Below are positions 54,747 through 63,560 of a DNA stretch of 63,962 nucleotides, one piece after another. The translations under genes were made by a program, and so were the position numbers. Every line of letters starts with the position of its first letter. Within the stretch, counting starts at the first letter, position 1. This DNA is from Neptunomonas qingdaonensis (GTDB taxonomy: Bacteria; Pseudomonadota; Gammaproteobacteria; Pseudomonadales; Balneatricaceae). Location of the stretch: the NCBI RefSeq assembly GCF_900113275.1, contig NZ_FOOU01000018.1, positions 1 to 63,962 of the forward strand. The letters run 5' to 3'. Below the pieces are notes generated by a model, which was not told the origin of the DNA, ran no database searches, and saw nothing but the letters and a program-made list of their open reading frames with translations.

Positions 54747-56564
54747 TCAGGACAGGTGATGAACCGGTTCCATACCATATACGGGTGTTGCTATCTTTTC
54801 CATACGCGCCTTGATTTGCAGCGATAAATATTGTGAGTAGTGACGTGATTGATGCAGGTTTCCACCGTGAAACCATAAGGCATCCTGGTGTGTCGGTTTC
54901 CACATGTTTCTCAACTCTCCTTCCCACGGTCCAGGATCTTTTGTGGTGTCAGATCCCATTCCCCAGCATTTGCCGACTTTATCGGCGACCTCTTGGGAGA
55001 TAATTTTGGCTGCCCAGCCATTCATTGAGCCATATCCGGTGGCGTACACAATGAGATCGGCTGGTAGCTCAGAACCATCGGTCAGGGTAACGGAATGAGG
55101 ATTAATGTGTTTAATAGACACGCCCGCTTTGAGTTTGATTTCCCCTTCAGCGACTAAGTCTGACGCGCCAACATCAATATAGTATCCAGAACCACGACGT
55201 AAGTACTTCATGAAAAGTCCTGAGCCGTCTTCACCAAAATCGAGTAAGAATCCAGCATCGCGTAATCGTTGATAAAACTCTGCGTCGTGTTCTGCAACCT
55301 GTTGATAAGCAGGAATATGAAATTGTGGCATGATTTGGAAAGGCACAGAAGCAAACGTTAAATCGGCGTTATAGGTCGTCATGCCATTTTCTACAGCTTC
55401 TTCTGAGTATAGGCCGCCTAAAACGAGCTCCATTAACGTATCAGATTTGATGATGTGGGTAGATGAGCGCTGAATCATAGTGACATCGGCGTCGTTTTCC
55501 CAGAGTGCGCAGCAAATGTCATGAGCAGAATTATTGCCTCCTAAAACAACACACTTTTTATTCTTGTAGGCTTCGCCGCCGGGGTGTTTGCTGGAGTGAT
55601 GCTGTTCACCTTTAAATGTATCCATACCCGGAATGTCGGGAATATTGGGGATGCCTGACATACCGGTTGCGATAACCAGTTGCTTAGGTTTAAGCGTCAG
55701 TTGTTCGCCATTGCGGTTAACCTGGACGGTCCATTCTTGTTTTTCGTCATCATATTGAGCATGAGTACATTGAGTTGAACCCCAATAGTTGAGCTCCATC
55801 ACTTTGGTGTACATTTCTAACCAGTCGCCGACTTTGTCTTTAGGTGTGAATACAGGCCAGTTTTCCGGGAAGGGAATGTAGGGCATGTGGTCATACCAGA
55901 TAGGGTCATGTAACGACAGCGACTTGTAGCGATTGCGCCAGGTATCTCCAGGTTTTGGTAATGCGTCAATGATGATCGTCGGGACGTCTAACTGACGTAA
56001 ACGAGCACCCAAACCTATTCCTCCCTGACCACCGCCGATAATCAGACAATAGGGCTGCACGCTATTGCCGAGTTCGGCTTCTTCTTGCTGACGCTTTTCC
56101 AGCCATGTTTTACGGTTTTTATTAGCACCGTGCTCCGCACCTTTAGGGCGAAGCTTGTTCCGTTTTTCAGGGTAATCTTTTAGTTCGAGCATGGTTGTAA
56201 GAAAAGTCCATGCTTTGCCTTCGCGCAGGCGAACGTGGCCGCGTCCTCTTGCTACTGCTGTTTCAAAGGTAACCCAGGCTTCTATGACACCATCGTCATT
56301 CTCTGTGGCGTCTTGCTCAAGTTTCCAGTTATGTGGGCGGGCATTACCCATTGTTGCATCAATCATATTTTTGATTGCACTGCGGCCTTCGAGAGTTTTG
56401 ATATTCCATGTGAATGCGATCAAATCTCGCCAGAAGCCTTGCTCTTCAAAAAGGTTTGCTGCATTGCCGGGATTATCTGAGCTTAATGTCGCGCCCAGCT
56501 GTTCGATCCAGGATGAAGCTTTAACGGTTGGCTCATGGGTGGCTGTTAATGTATGGGTTGTCAT
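54747..56564 (-). CDS. Flavin-dependent monooxygenase with N-terminal NTF2/SnoaL-like domain
   Basis: A 605-residue NAD(P)H-FAD oxygenase. Residues 20-140 look like a SnoaL/NTF2-type domain (ANLFEEQGFWRDLIAFTW, GRGHVRLREGKAWTF). The flavoprotein part then has the FAD motif CLIIGGGQGGIGLGARL, FKGEQHHSSKHPGG (a variant of the Baeyer-Villiger FxGxxxHxxxWP fingerprint with His for Trp), the NADPH motif CVVLGGNNSAHDIC and the C-terminal DLIVYATGY. Start at 56562-56564 has GGAG 8 nt upstream; earlier in-frame starts lie over the promoter. It is divergent from a sigma-54 activator that probably controls it. Substrate unknown: a ketone, aldehyde, amine or indole compound is possible. Confidence 0.85.
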   Translation of the reverse strand: MTTHTLTATHEPTVKASSWIEQLGATLSSDNPGNAANLFEEQGFWRDLIAFTWNIKTLEGRSAIKNMIDATMGNARPHNWKLEQDATENDDGVIEAWVTFETAVARGRGHVRLREGKAWTFLTTMLELKDYPEKRNKLRPKGAEHGANKNRKTWLEKRQQEEAELGNSVQPYCLIIGGGQGGIGLGARLRQLDVPTIIIDALPKPGDTWRNRYKSLSLHDPIWYDHMPYIPFPENWPVFTPKDKVGDWLEMYTKVMELNYWGSTQCTHAQYDDEKQEWTVQVNRNGEQLTLKPKQLVIATGMSGIPNIPDIPGMDTFKGEQHHSSKHPGGEAYKNKKCVVLGGNNSAHDICCALWENDADVTMIQRSSTHIIKSDTLMELVLGGLYSEEAVENGMTTYNADLTFASVPFQIMPQFHIPAYQQVAEHDAEFYQRLRDAGFLLDFGEDGSGLFMKYLRRGSGYYIDVGASDLVAEGEIKLKAGVSIKHINPHSVTLTDGSELPADLIVYATGYGSMNGWAAKIISQEVADKVGKCWGMGSDTTKDPGPWEGELRNMWKPTHQDALWFHGGNLHQSRHYSQYLSLQIKARMEKIATPVYGMEPVHHLS

Positions 56565-56651
56565 AGAGGTCTCCAATGCAGATTTTTGTTTTTGTAACTG
56601 CGTTAATACCAACATTCTCATCAATGTGATCAGGTTGATTACAGGGAGTAG

Positions 56652-56667
56652 AGCAGCAAGCATGCCA
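56652..56667 (-). promoter_or_regulatory. Sigma-54 (-24/-12) promoter of the monooxygenase
   Basis: The reverse strand reads TTGGCATG-CTTG-CTGCT. This fits the consensus TGGCACG-N4-TTGC with the invariant GG and GC 12 bp apart (first G to G). It predicts a start of transcription about 56640, some 75 nt before the chosen start codon. The divergent gene encodes a sigma-54 activator. Confidence 0.72.
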
Positions 56668-56696
56668 AGAGTGTTTTTTTTGGGAAAGATGGTGTT

Positions 56697-56709
56697 TAAC
56701 TAATTGATT
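56697..56709 (-). promoter_or_regulatory. IHF-binding site
   Basis: The reverse strand AATCAATTAGTTA matches the IHF consensus WATCAANNNNTTR at every fixed position. It lies 30 bp upstream of the -24 element and before the activator half-sites, where DNA bending is usually needed at sigma-54 promoters. Confidence 0.6.
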
Positions 56710-56766
56710 TTTATGTTTATCTTGTTTTATTGGTTATATGTTTTTTTTTGGCTGCGGTGTGACACT

Positions 56767-56827
56767 TGTAATGTGACTGTAAACCTTGTGTAACGCTGTC
56801 GTTCTCGTTGCATTACACCTGTAACGC
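56767..56827. promoter_or_regulatory. Candidate upstream activator sites, TGTAAYG half-sites
   Basis: Four TGTAAYG half-sites: 56767-56773, 56789-56795 and 56820-56826 on the forward strand, and 56811-56817 on the reverse strand. The first three in order begin 22 bp apart, two turns of the helix. GTGTAACGC / GCATTACAC (56788-56796 and 56810-56818) form an imperfect inverted repeat. They are 100-160 bp upstream of the sigma-54 promoter and just before the activator gene. Confidence 0.6.
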
Positions 56828-56954
56828 ATGTAGATAAAACCAAATGTCATGGTCATCTGATCGCTATATTAAGCACTATGGAAAACTCAGGTTTTCGCGG
56901 GTACACTCAAAAGAACGTGAAATAACAATAAAAGTCACGCAGCAAGGGGTTGTC

Positions 56955-58943
56955 ATGAATAGCGCAAGTGCACAGCGCAGACATATCGATACGATTCTGA
57001 ACTTTGGCGATCAGTCGTTAGCCATCAAGCGATACTCGCCTACCCATGAGCTGATAGGTCGTTCATGGCAACGTTGTTTAAATGAATATGGCTTAGACCC
57101 TAGCCAGCCAAGACCCGCCCGTATCGTGACACAGCAAACTTTACGTGAGCATCAGGATTCGGTTGATGAGTTTTTAAATGTTGCACGTGCAGGTGTAGAG
57201 CAACTGTATACGCAGGTTGCCAGCTTAGGTTATGTCTTGCTGTTGAGTGACTATCGCGGTATTACCGTTCAATTTTTGGGTGATAAGCGTCATGATGAGC
57301 GTTTACATAAAGCAGGACTTTACCTGGGTGCCGATTGGAGTGAGCAATATGCGGGTACCTGTGCCGTGGGTACTTGTATTCAGGAACAAAAAGCGCTGAC
57401 ATGCCATCGAGTCGATCATTTTGATAGTTCTCATATAAGTCTGACTTGCACTGCAGCGCCGATTAAAGATCCGTCAGGGCAGCTATTGGCAGTACTTGAT
57501 ATTTCAGCGCTGGATTCATCCCGTACCCCAGAAAGCCAGAATTTTGCGTTACATCTCACCCAGTTGTATGCCCGCCTGATTGAAGATGCATACTTCCTGA
57601 GGCGCTACCGGAAAAAGGTTGTTTTTAAATGCGATTATTCGCGTGAGCTGGTTCAGGTAAACGGCCAGCTATTATTTGCATTAGATGAAAACGGTGATGT
57701 GTTAGCGGCTAATTCGGCCGCTCGCGCTATGCTGAGTGAAGTTGTCATTCCCGGAGCCTCTCTGCTTTCTGTTTCTTTGCCTCAGTTGCTCGAGTGTGAG
57801 TGGAGAGACATTCTTTCTATTGCCATCGAAAGTAACGATGGTGTGCGTGCCTTTCGAGTGTCAGGCACTGCGCGTACTCTTTTTGGCACCCTTATCGAAC
57901 CCGCTGTCTCAGTACCAAGGCAAAGCTTCATTGATAATGCACAAGAAGAGTCGGTTGAGTTATTGGATCAGTTATCTGCAGATGATCCGGCCATGCGGCG
58001 TAACCTTTCTTTGGCTAAGCGTCTGCGTAATCGTGATGTGAGCTTGTTGATACTTGGCGAAACAGGGACGGGTAAGGAGGTGCTGTCCCAAGCGATACAC
58101 ATGAGTAGCGTGCGGGCTGGTATGCCGTTTGTTGCCGTGAATTGCGCTTCTATTCCTGAATCCCTGATTGAAAGTGAGCTTTTTGGTTACCTGCCCGGCA
58201 CGTTTACCGGAGGGCGGGCAAAAGGCGCAAAAGGTTTGATACAGCAAGCGGACGGTGGGACGCTTTTTTTAGATGAGATCGGTGACATGCCGTTACATTT
58301 GCAAACTCGGTTGTTGAGGGTTTTGGCAGAAAACCAAGTGCAGCCTCTTGGAGGAGGGCAGCCTATTCCCGTCAATGTGCGTGTGATTGCCGCAACTCAC
58401 TGTGATATTCATAAGTTAATTGAAACGGGATGCTTTAGGGCGGACCTCTATTATCGGCTTAACGGTGCGACCTTGAAATTACCGGCACTGAGAGAGCGGG
58501 CGGATAAACAATATGTTATTCAAACGCTGTTAAAACGTATTACTCTGGTGGATTCCGGGCGCATGGTTCGGTTACGTGCAGATGCCATGAGTGCGCTTTT
58601 AGCGTATTCATGGCCGGGTAATATTCGACAGCTGTCGAATGCGCTGGCTTTTGCTGAAGCGACTTGTGACGGAGCTGAAATTACTGTGTATAACTTGCCG
58701 GAGGAGTGCTTTATTCACTCAGGAAAGGTGACGGGCCTGGCTGCGTTGTCAGCCTCAGCCGTTAATCCGCTGATAGTGGATAGGGTGTCGAATGCCGGAG
58801 ATGATAAAAAGCAGATGCTGATGGATATTTTGCGTCACACACATTGGAATATATCGGCTACAGCAAAACAGTTAGGTGTTTCGCGGCCCACTATTTATCG
58901 ACGGATGCAAAAATATAAAATTGTTGCGCCCAATGACCGCTAA
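56955..58943 (+). CDS. Sigma-54-dependent activator, AcoR-like
   Basis: A 662-residue enhancer-binding protein from the ATG at 56955, which has AAGGGG upstream. An N-terminal GAF-type sensor region (about 50-280, VLLLSDYRGITVQFLGD, EQYAGTCAVGTC) leads into the AAA+ domain (Walker A LGETGTGKEV, Walker B GGTLFLDEIGD, Arg finger in FRADLYYRL) and a C-terminal Fis-type helix-turn-helix (NISATAKQLGVSRPTIYRRM). The sigma-54-contacting loop reads GTFTGG in place of GAFTGA. The layout matches AcoR, whose family senses acetoin or other small carbonyl compounds. It probably activates the divergent monooxygenase gene. Confidence 0.9.
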   Translation: MNSASAQRRHIDTILNFGDQSLAIKRYSPTHELIGRSWQRCLNEYGLDPSQPRPARIVTQQTLREHQDSVDEFLNVARAGVEQLYTQVASLGYVLLLSDYRGITVQFLGDKRHDERLHKAGLYLGADWSEQYAGTCAVGTCIQEQKALTCHRVDHFDSSHISLTCTAAPIKDPSGQLLAVLDISALDSSRTPESQNFALHLTQLYARLIEDAYFLRRYRKKVVFKCDYSRELVQVNGQLLFALDENGDVLAANSAARAMLSEVVIPGASLLSVSLPQLLECEWRDILSIAIESNDGVRAFRVSGTARTLFGTLIEPAVSVPRQSFIDNAQEESVELLDQLSADDPAMRRNLSLAKRLRNRDVSLLILGETGTGKEVLSQAIHMSSVRAGMPFVAVNCASIPESLIESELFGYLPGTFTGGRAKGAKGLIQQADGGTLFLDEIGDMPLHLQTRLLRVLAENQVQPLGGGQPIPVNVRVIAATHCDIHKLIETGCFRADLYYRLNGATLKLPALRERADKQYVIQTLLKRITLVDSGRMVRLRADAMSALLAYSWPGNIRQLSNALAFAEATCDGAEITVYNLPEECFIHSGKVTGLAALSASAVNPLIVDRVSNAGDDKKQMLMDILRHTHWNISATAKQLGVSRPTIYRRMQKYKIVAPNDR

Positions 58944-58952
58944 GTGGGTGCA

Positions 58953-59804
58953 TCAAACAGCGAATGGATACTTTATTGGTTCATGGTGTTGATAGCCTTC
59001 AACGTCAAAGTCGTCCAAGGTGACCCAGGTTTCTAAATCCTTCAGTGACTTGATATCCGGGTTAATTATCAACTGAGGGGATGGGAAAGGGTCGCGCTTC
59101 AATTGTACATCACGCATCAAATCAAGTTGATCTTCATAAATGTGTGCATTGACAATCTTATGGTATGCCTGACCCGCTTTGTTCCCTGTGATCTGTGCCA
59201 TTATTGCCAGGAAAAAATAGACCTGTACCATGTTGAAGTTTAATCCAAGTGGCACATCGCAGCTTCGTTGGGTGCTATTTAGGTACAAGGTGTTGTCGAG
59301 TAACGAAAAATGATGGCTGTACATGCAGGGGCGCAGACAGGCCATATGAAAAGCCCCTGGATGGTAAAACGTGAAGATTTCTCCACGGTTATCCATGCCT
59401 TTCGATAGGTGATCGACTATCTGAGCGAGGAGATCAATGCTGCCACCGTCAGGTTTCGGAAAGTTTCTTGCTACTTTTCCGTAGATAAAACCGCAGTCAT
59501 CAGTGCCTTTTCTGTGGGGGTTGCTAAGCCATTCTGTATTGTGATTGGCGTTTGCGTCCCAGGTTGAAGTACCCAGCTTTCTAAAGTCAGCTGCATTATC
59601 ATAGCCGCGTATATAGCCTATGAACTCTGCAATTGCTGATTTCCAAAAGCTTTTTCTTGTTGTTATAAGCGGGAACTCATTCTTGGCTACATCATAAGTA
59701 AGATCGGCATTGATGACAGTCAGGCAGCGCTTGCCAGTACGTTCGTTGTTAACCCAAGATCCTTCATTGGTTATGCGTTGGCAGAGGTCAAGATATTGCT
59801 TCAT
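58953..59804 (-). CDS. thyA: Thymidylate synthase
   Basis: Methylates dUMP to dTMP using methylene-THF. The 283-residue chain is of the longer form seen in Vibrio and some pseudomonads: active Cys in [12 protein letters not shown], the [13 protein letters not shown] phosphate/nucleotide segment, and [12 protein letters not shown]. It is convergent with the activator gene. folA lies 378 bp away on the other strand, so both enzymes of the thymidylate-folate cycle are together. Confidence 0.95.
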   Translation of the reverse strand: MKQYLDLCQRITNEGSWVNNERTGKRCLTVINADLTYDVAKNEFPLITTRKSFWKSAIAEFIGYIRGYDNAADFRKLGTSTWDANANHNTEWLSNPHRKGTDDCGFIYGKVARNFPKPDGGSIDLLAQIVDHLSKGMDNRGEIFTFYHPGAFHMACLRPCMYSHHFSLLDNTLYLNSTQRSCDVPLGLNFNMVQVYFFLAIMAQITGNKAGQAYHKIVNAHIYEDQLDLMRDVQLKRDPFPSPQLIINPDIKSLKDLETWVTLDDFDVEGYQHHEPIKYPFAV

Positions 59805-60182
59805 GTGTTTTTCTTACTTAAATAAAGGCGTGTGAGTTAATTTTAACTGGCCAGACGCGGCGGTGTCCATGCTAAGTAGAAAGCCTGGGCTATTGGTTAC
59901 AGAGGTATGATGGATGTCTTGTAAATGAGTGGTTATTATAGGCGCCCTTAAAAGGGTGTTCATTGTATCTAGTGTTTAGTGAATATTTGGGCCCTTTGGA
60001 GTGAAGGGGTTACAGTCGTTATATTTGATATCAGCGAGCTACCGGTCGTAAACCAGGATGCAGGATTAAACATTAGCGCCTAAGCTAATATGAGTATCTG
60101 TGTTTAAAAATTCACATATTGTCATTGTTGACTGCTGCGGGGTGTGAAGATTGCAGCAGGATTATATTTAAGGTGTATTGCT
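59805..60182. other. 378-bp divergent intergenic region thyA/folA
   Basis: Must hold the divergent promoters of thyA and folA. I see a small hairpin at GCGCCCTTAAAAGGGTG near 59941 and otherwise no ORF with an RBS, no recognisable RNA gene and no long repeat. Confidence 0.4.
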
Positions 60183-60689
60183 ATGAGATTGTCCATGATT
60201 GTTGCTCAGGCGCAAAACCGAGTGATAGGCAGGCAGAATAAGCTTCCCTGGTATTTGCCTGGTGACCTGAAGTACTTCAGACAGGTGACTATGGGTAAGC
60301 CGGTGATCATGGGCCGTAAAACATATGAGTCTATTGGTAAGCCGTTGCCGGGGCGCTTAAATGTGGTTATCACGCGCGATACTGCTTATCAGTTAGAAGG
60401 GGCCAAGGTGGTGCATTCGCTGGCTGAAGCAGTAGCGCTGTCAGAAAATCAGGCTTTTATAGACGGTGTTGAGGAGGCGATGGTGATTGGCGGAGAGCAG
60501 ATTTATGCGCAAGCGTTGCCGTTAGTCGAGCGTCTCTATGTTACTCAGGTACACGCTGACGTTGAGGGCGATGCTTTTTTTCCTGAACTGCTGTTGAGTG
60601 ACTGGGCTGAGCAGGGGCGCGATGATTTTAAAGCAGAGGGTCCGAACCCTTACGATTATAGTTTTATTGTTTATCAGCGGGCGAATTAG
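60183..60689 (+). CDS. folA: Dihydrofolate reductase
   Basis: Reduces dihydrofolate with NADPH. From the ATG at 60183 (AAGGTG upstream) it is 168 residues: MRLSMIVAQAQNRVIGRQN, catalytic loop LPWYLPGDLKYFR, MGRKTYESIGKPLPGRLNVV with the folate Arg, and VIGGEQIYAQAL. A GTG at 60144 would add 13 residues and is rejected. birA begins at the next base after its stop. Confidence 0.94.
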   Translation: MRLSMIVAQAQNRVIGRQNKLPWYLPGDLKYFRQVTMGKPVIMGRKTYESIGKPLPGRLNVVITRDTAYQLEGAKVVHSLAEAVALSENQAFIDGVEEAMVIGGEQIYAQALPLVERLYVTQVHADVEGDAFFPELLLSDWAEQGRDDFKAEGPNPYDYSFIVYQRAN

Positions 60690-61679
60690 ATGATTGATGA
60701 CAGATTATTATCGATTTTATCTAACGGACAATTTCATTCAGGGCAGGAGTTGGGGGAGCGGCTTGGCGTGAGTCGCAGTGCTATCTGGAAACAAATGAAA
60801 GAGCTGGAGCAGCTAGGCGTTGATATTTATAGCATCCGTGGTCGTGGCTATCGTATTCCGGGAGGTTTGGATCTGTTATGTGAAAAGCAGATTGTTACCG
60901 GGTGTTCAGAGCTTGCCAGTAGTCGTTTAACCACGATCTCGCTGGAGCGGGTTGTTGACTCGACTAATATGATGGCGATGCGTGAAATACATCAGCAAAA
61001 TATCATATCAGGTCGCTTGTATCTGGCGGAATATCAGGCTGCCGGTAAAGGGCGTCGGGGTCGTACCTGGGTAAGCCCGTTTGCCAAAAATTTGTATTTT
61101 TCACTGGTATGGCGTTTTACGCAAGGCGCGGCGGCCCTTGAAGGGTTAAGTCTGGTTGTGGGGCTGGCCTTGGTGAAAGCATTGAGTTCGCTGGGTGTGT
61201 CGCGGGTCCAGGTGAAATGGCCGAACGATCTGTTGGTTGACTCAAAAAAACTGGCGGGCATCTTATTGGAAATGCATGGAGATGCGTCAGGTGAGTGTCA
61301 GGTGGTGATTGGGGTGGGTGTGAATGTGGCTATGCCGGCGCAGTCAGAAGAAGGCATTGGTCAGCCGTGGACTGACCTGCAGCGGTTAACCAATGGTGAT
61401 ATATCACGAAATCAACTGATGTCTGAAGTGTTAAATCACTTAGTGCCAGAGCTTGATCGCTTTAGTGAGCACGGCTTTGCTGTCTTTAGGGAAGAGTGGC
61501 AGCAGGTGCATGCGTTTCAAAATGAAACGGTGCGCTTGATGCTTGGCAGTAAGGAGATTGTCGGCGAGTGTCAGGGGGTAGATGATCGTGGTGCGCTTAT
61601 GGTGCGGCATGGTGGCGTAGTAGAGCATTTTCATGCCGGCGAAATCAGTGTGAGGCGGCAGCATGAATCTGGATATTGA
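60690..61679 (+). CDS. birA: Bifunctional biotin-protein ligase/biotin operon repressor BirA
   Basis: Makes biotinyl-AMP, biotinylates the acetyl-CoA carboxylase carrier, and can repress biotin genes. The 329-residue protein has an N-terminal winged helix (HSGQELGERLGVSRSAIWKQ) for DNA binding, the biotin/ATP loop AAGKGRRGRTWVSPF, VKWPNDLLVDSKKLAGIL, and a C-terminal SH3-like domain (GECQGVDDRGALMVRH). It directly abuts folA and overlaps coaX by 17 bp. Confidence 0.94.
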   Translation: MIDDRLLSILSNGQFHSGQELGERLGVSRSAIWKQMKELEQLGVDIYSIRGRGYRIPGGLDLLCEKQIVTGCSELASSRLTTISLERVVDSTNMMAMREIHQQNIISGRLYLAEYQAAGKGRRGRTWVSPFAKNLYFSLVWRFTQGAAALEGLSLVVGLALVKALSSLGVSRVQVKWPNDLLVDSKKLAGILLEMHGDASGECQVVIGVGVNVAMPAQSEEGIGQPWTDLQRLTNGDISRNQLMSEVLNHLVPELDRFSEHGFAVFREEWQQVHAFQNETVRLMLGSKEIVGECQGVDDRGALMVRHGGVVEHFHAGEISVRRQHESGY

Positions 61680-62379
61680 TATCGGCAACACCTTCCTGAA
61701 ATGGCGTTTGGTGTCAGCGCAGCGGGTGCTGCAAAAAGGGTCTGTGCTGACCAAGGAGTTTGCGCCAGCGACATTTCAGTCTATGGCTGATCTGGCGGTT
61801 GACAAAGTGCGCATAGGTTCGGTGGCGAGCGCACAGCTGGATGAGCGGCTTGTGGAAGTCTGTCGGCGGTTATGGCAGCTGGAACCTGTATTTGCGAAAA
61901 CTACTATGCAATGCGCGGGAGTTGTAAACAGCTATCAAGATCCCTCAAAAATGGGCGTGGATCGTTGGCTGGCGATGGTGGCTGCATACAAGGCGGTCAA
62001 TAAAGCGGTCGTTGTGGTCGATTGTGGCAGTGCCATCACAGTGGATTATCTGACGAATGAGGGGAGGCATCAGGGCGGGTATATTATTCCCGGGCTTAGG
62101 CTGATGAGGGAGTCCCTGTTGCAAAATACTGCACAGGTCAGATTTGAAAAAAATGAAACGGCTGGGGTGACGCATCCGGGTGTGAGTACGGCTGAGGCTG
62201 TATTGCATGGTTCTGCTTATCTTTTTAAGGCATTGGCACATGAATTAAAGCGCGATCTTGATGCGGAAGTGGATTTGTTTATTACCGGTGGGGATGGTGC
62301 CTTGATGTACGAACTGGTTTCTGCGGGTCGCTTTGAACCAGATCTTGTGATGGATGGTTTGGTCTGGGTTTGCTCATAA
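61663..62379 (+). CDS. coaX: Type III pantothenate kinase CoaX
   Basis: First step of coenzyme A synthesis. The ASKHA-fold motifs are LDIDIGNTFLKWR (phosphate 1), VVVVDCGSAITVDYL (phosphate 2) and FITGGDGALMYEL; GGYIIPGLRLMRESL is the family substrate segment. 238 residues. Its stop overlaps the next start by one base. It replaces the type I coaA found here in E. coli; birA-coaX is the Pseudomonas arrangement. Confidence 0.94.
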   Translation: MNLDIDIGNTFLKWRLVSAQRVLQKGSVLTKEFAPATFQSMADLAVDKVRIGSVASAQLDERLVEVCRRLWQLEPVFAKTTMQCAGVVNSYQDPSKMGVDRWLAMVAAYKAVNKAVVVVDCGSAITVDYLTNEGRHQGGYIIPGLRLMRESLLQNTAQVRFEKNETAGVTHPGVSTAEAVLHGSAYLFKALAHELKRDLDAEVDLFITGGDGALMYELVSAGRFEPDLVMDGLVWVCS

Positions 62380-63071
62380 TGCGCAAGTGGTTGCTCATTT
62401 TTCTTTTACTTCTCAATGTTATTGTGTTTTTCGGTTTCGCAATGCGAGGACAAGAAACGCCTGCTCGTCCTGATGTGGAAGTGGAGCAGGCTTTTGAGCT
62501 GCGTCTGGTGAGTGAGGTAGCGCCAGACAGTTTAATAAAAATAGCAGAGCAACCAGAGCAGCGTGATATTCAGGCGTGGTTTGTTGAGGGCGCATGTATT
62601 GCGTATGAAGGGATTAAAGAGCAGAAATCTGCAGATGATATTGCCGGCTTTATGGCGGAGCAGGGATTAAGTCCGATCATATTAATGCAGACAGTTACCG
62701 CAGAAAAATATCAGATGGTAGTGACTGTACCTGATGAAAGGGAGGCGAGGTTAACGCTGGAGTCAAGACTCCAGGCAAACGGTATTACGTTAATCATGGC
62801 GAACATCAATGACGAAGCGGTATATCTGATAGGAAGTTATGCCAGTGCCGGGGAGGCTGAAAACGCGCAACGAGGCTTATTGTCTGTTTCCTCAGAGTTA
62901 CAGCTTCACAAAGTTTTAGACACTCAGAGAGCTTTTTCTGTTCAATTGGCTGATGATGTTGATCGGAATTTGATCAATAAAATCAACGATGTGCTTAAAT
63001 TGACCTATGAAACACTAAAAATAGAAAAAAAAGTGTGTAAAGGGCTTGCAAGCACAAAACCTCATCAGTAA
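62379..63071 (+). CDS. Membrane-anchored SPOR domain protein
   Basis: A 230-residue protein from the ATG at 62379 (TAATG overlap with coaX). An N-terminal anchor (KWLLIFLLLLNVIVFFGFAM) is followed by a periplasmic domain whose repeats of about 70 residues (GACIAYEGIKEQKSADDIAG; EAVYLIGSYASAGEAENAQRGL) fit SPOR modules, which bind denuded peptidoglycan at division sites. Proteins of this type follow coaX in Pseudomonas and precede the tRNA-tuf cluster. Confidence 0.8.
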   Translation: MRKWLLIFLLLLNVIVFFGFAMRGQETPARPDVEVEQAFELRLVSEVAPDSLIKIAEQPEQRDIQAWFVEGACIAYEGIKEQKSADDIAGFMAEQGLSPIILMQTVTAEKYQMVVTVPDEREARLTLESRLQANGITLIMANINDEAVYLIGSYASAGEAENAQRGLLSVSSELQLHKVLDTQRAFSVQLADDVDRNLINKINDVLKLTYETLKIEKKVCKGLASTKPHQ

Positions 63072-63091
63072 CATATGCGCCACTTCGTTAA

Positions 63092-63167
<76 letters not shown>

Positions 63168-63180
63168 ACGAAGATGGTAA

Positions 63181-63264
63181 GGTGAGGTTCCCGAGTGGCT
63201 AAAGGGATCAGACTGTAAATCTGACGCGCGAGCTTCGGTGGTTCGAATCCACCCCTCACCACCA
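63181..63264 (+). tRNA. tRNA-Tyr (GTA)
   Basis: An 84-nt class II tRNA with acceptor GGTGAGG / CCTCACC, anticodon GTA in CTGTAAA, a long variable arm (CGCGCGAGCTTCG region), T-loop GTTCGAATC and encoded CCA. Confidence 0.97.
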
Positions 63265-63279
63265 TAAATGTTCGGTCCG

Positions 63280-63354
63280 GCGGGTATGGTATAGTGGCTA
63301 TTACCTCAGCCTTCCAAGCTGAAGAGGTGGGTTCGATTCCCACTACCCGCTCCA
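63280..63354 (+). tRNA. tRNA-Gly (TCC)
   Basis: A 75-nt cloverleaf with acceptor GCGGGTA / TACCCGC, anticodon TCC in CTTCCAA, T-loop GTTCGATTC and encoded CCA. Confidence 0.97.
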
Positions 63355-63393
63355 GAGCTGGCAAGCCTGAAAGGCAAATGTGAAGTAAGACTT

Positions 63394-63468
63394 GCTCATG
63401 TAGCTCAGGGGTAGAGCACACCCTTGGTAAGGGTGAGGTCGGCGGTTCAAATCCGCCCATGAGCTCCA
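63394..63468 (+). tRNA. tRNA-Thr (GGT)
   Basis: A 75-nt cloverleaf with acceptor GCTCATG / CATGAGC, D-arm AGCTCAGGGGTAGAGC, anticodon GGT in TTGGTAA, T-loop GTTCAAATC and encoded CCA. It lies 92 bp before tuf. Confidence 0.97.
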
Positions 63469-63478
63469 AAAATTCGAG

Positions 63479-63509
63479 AAGGGTAGATATAGCAATATGT
63501 CTGCCCTTT
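63479..63509 (+). promoter_or_regulatory. Hairpin between the tRNA cluster and tuf
   Basis: AAGGGTAGA can pair with TCTGCCCTT (one G-T wobble) with further pairing of TAT/ATA inside. Only TTTG follows, so it may be a weak attenuator or a processing structure in the tRNA-tuf transcript. Confidence 0.35.
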
Positions 63510-63560
63510 GTTGTATCTGTGATCTTGCGGTCTTGATTGGCCGGTTAGGGAATAATGACG

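Noticed and set aside
56565..56663. N-terminal extension of the monooxygenase to 56663
   Set aside because: The added 33 residues overlap the sigma-54 promoter candidate and are only a chance hydrophobic stretch; GGAG precedes the shorter start.
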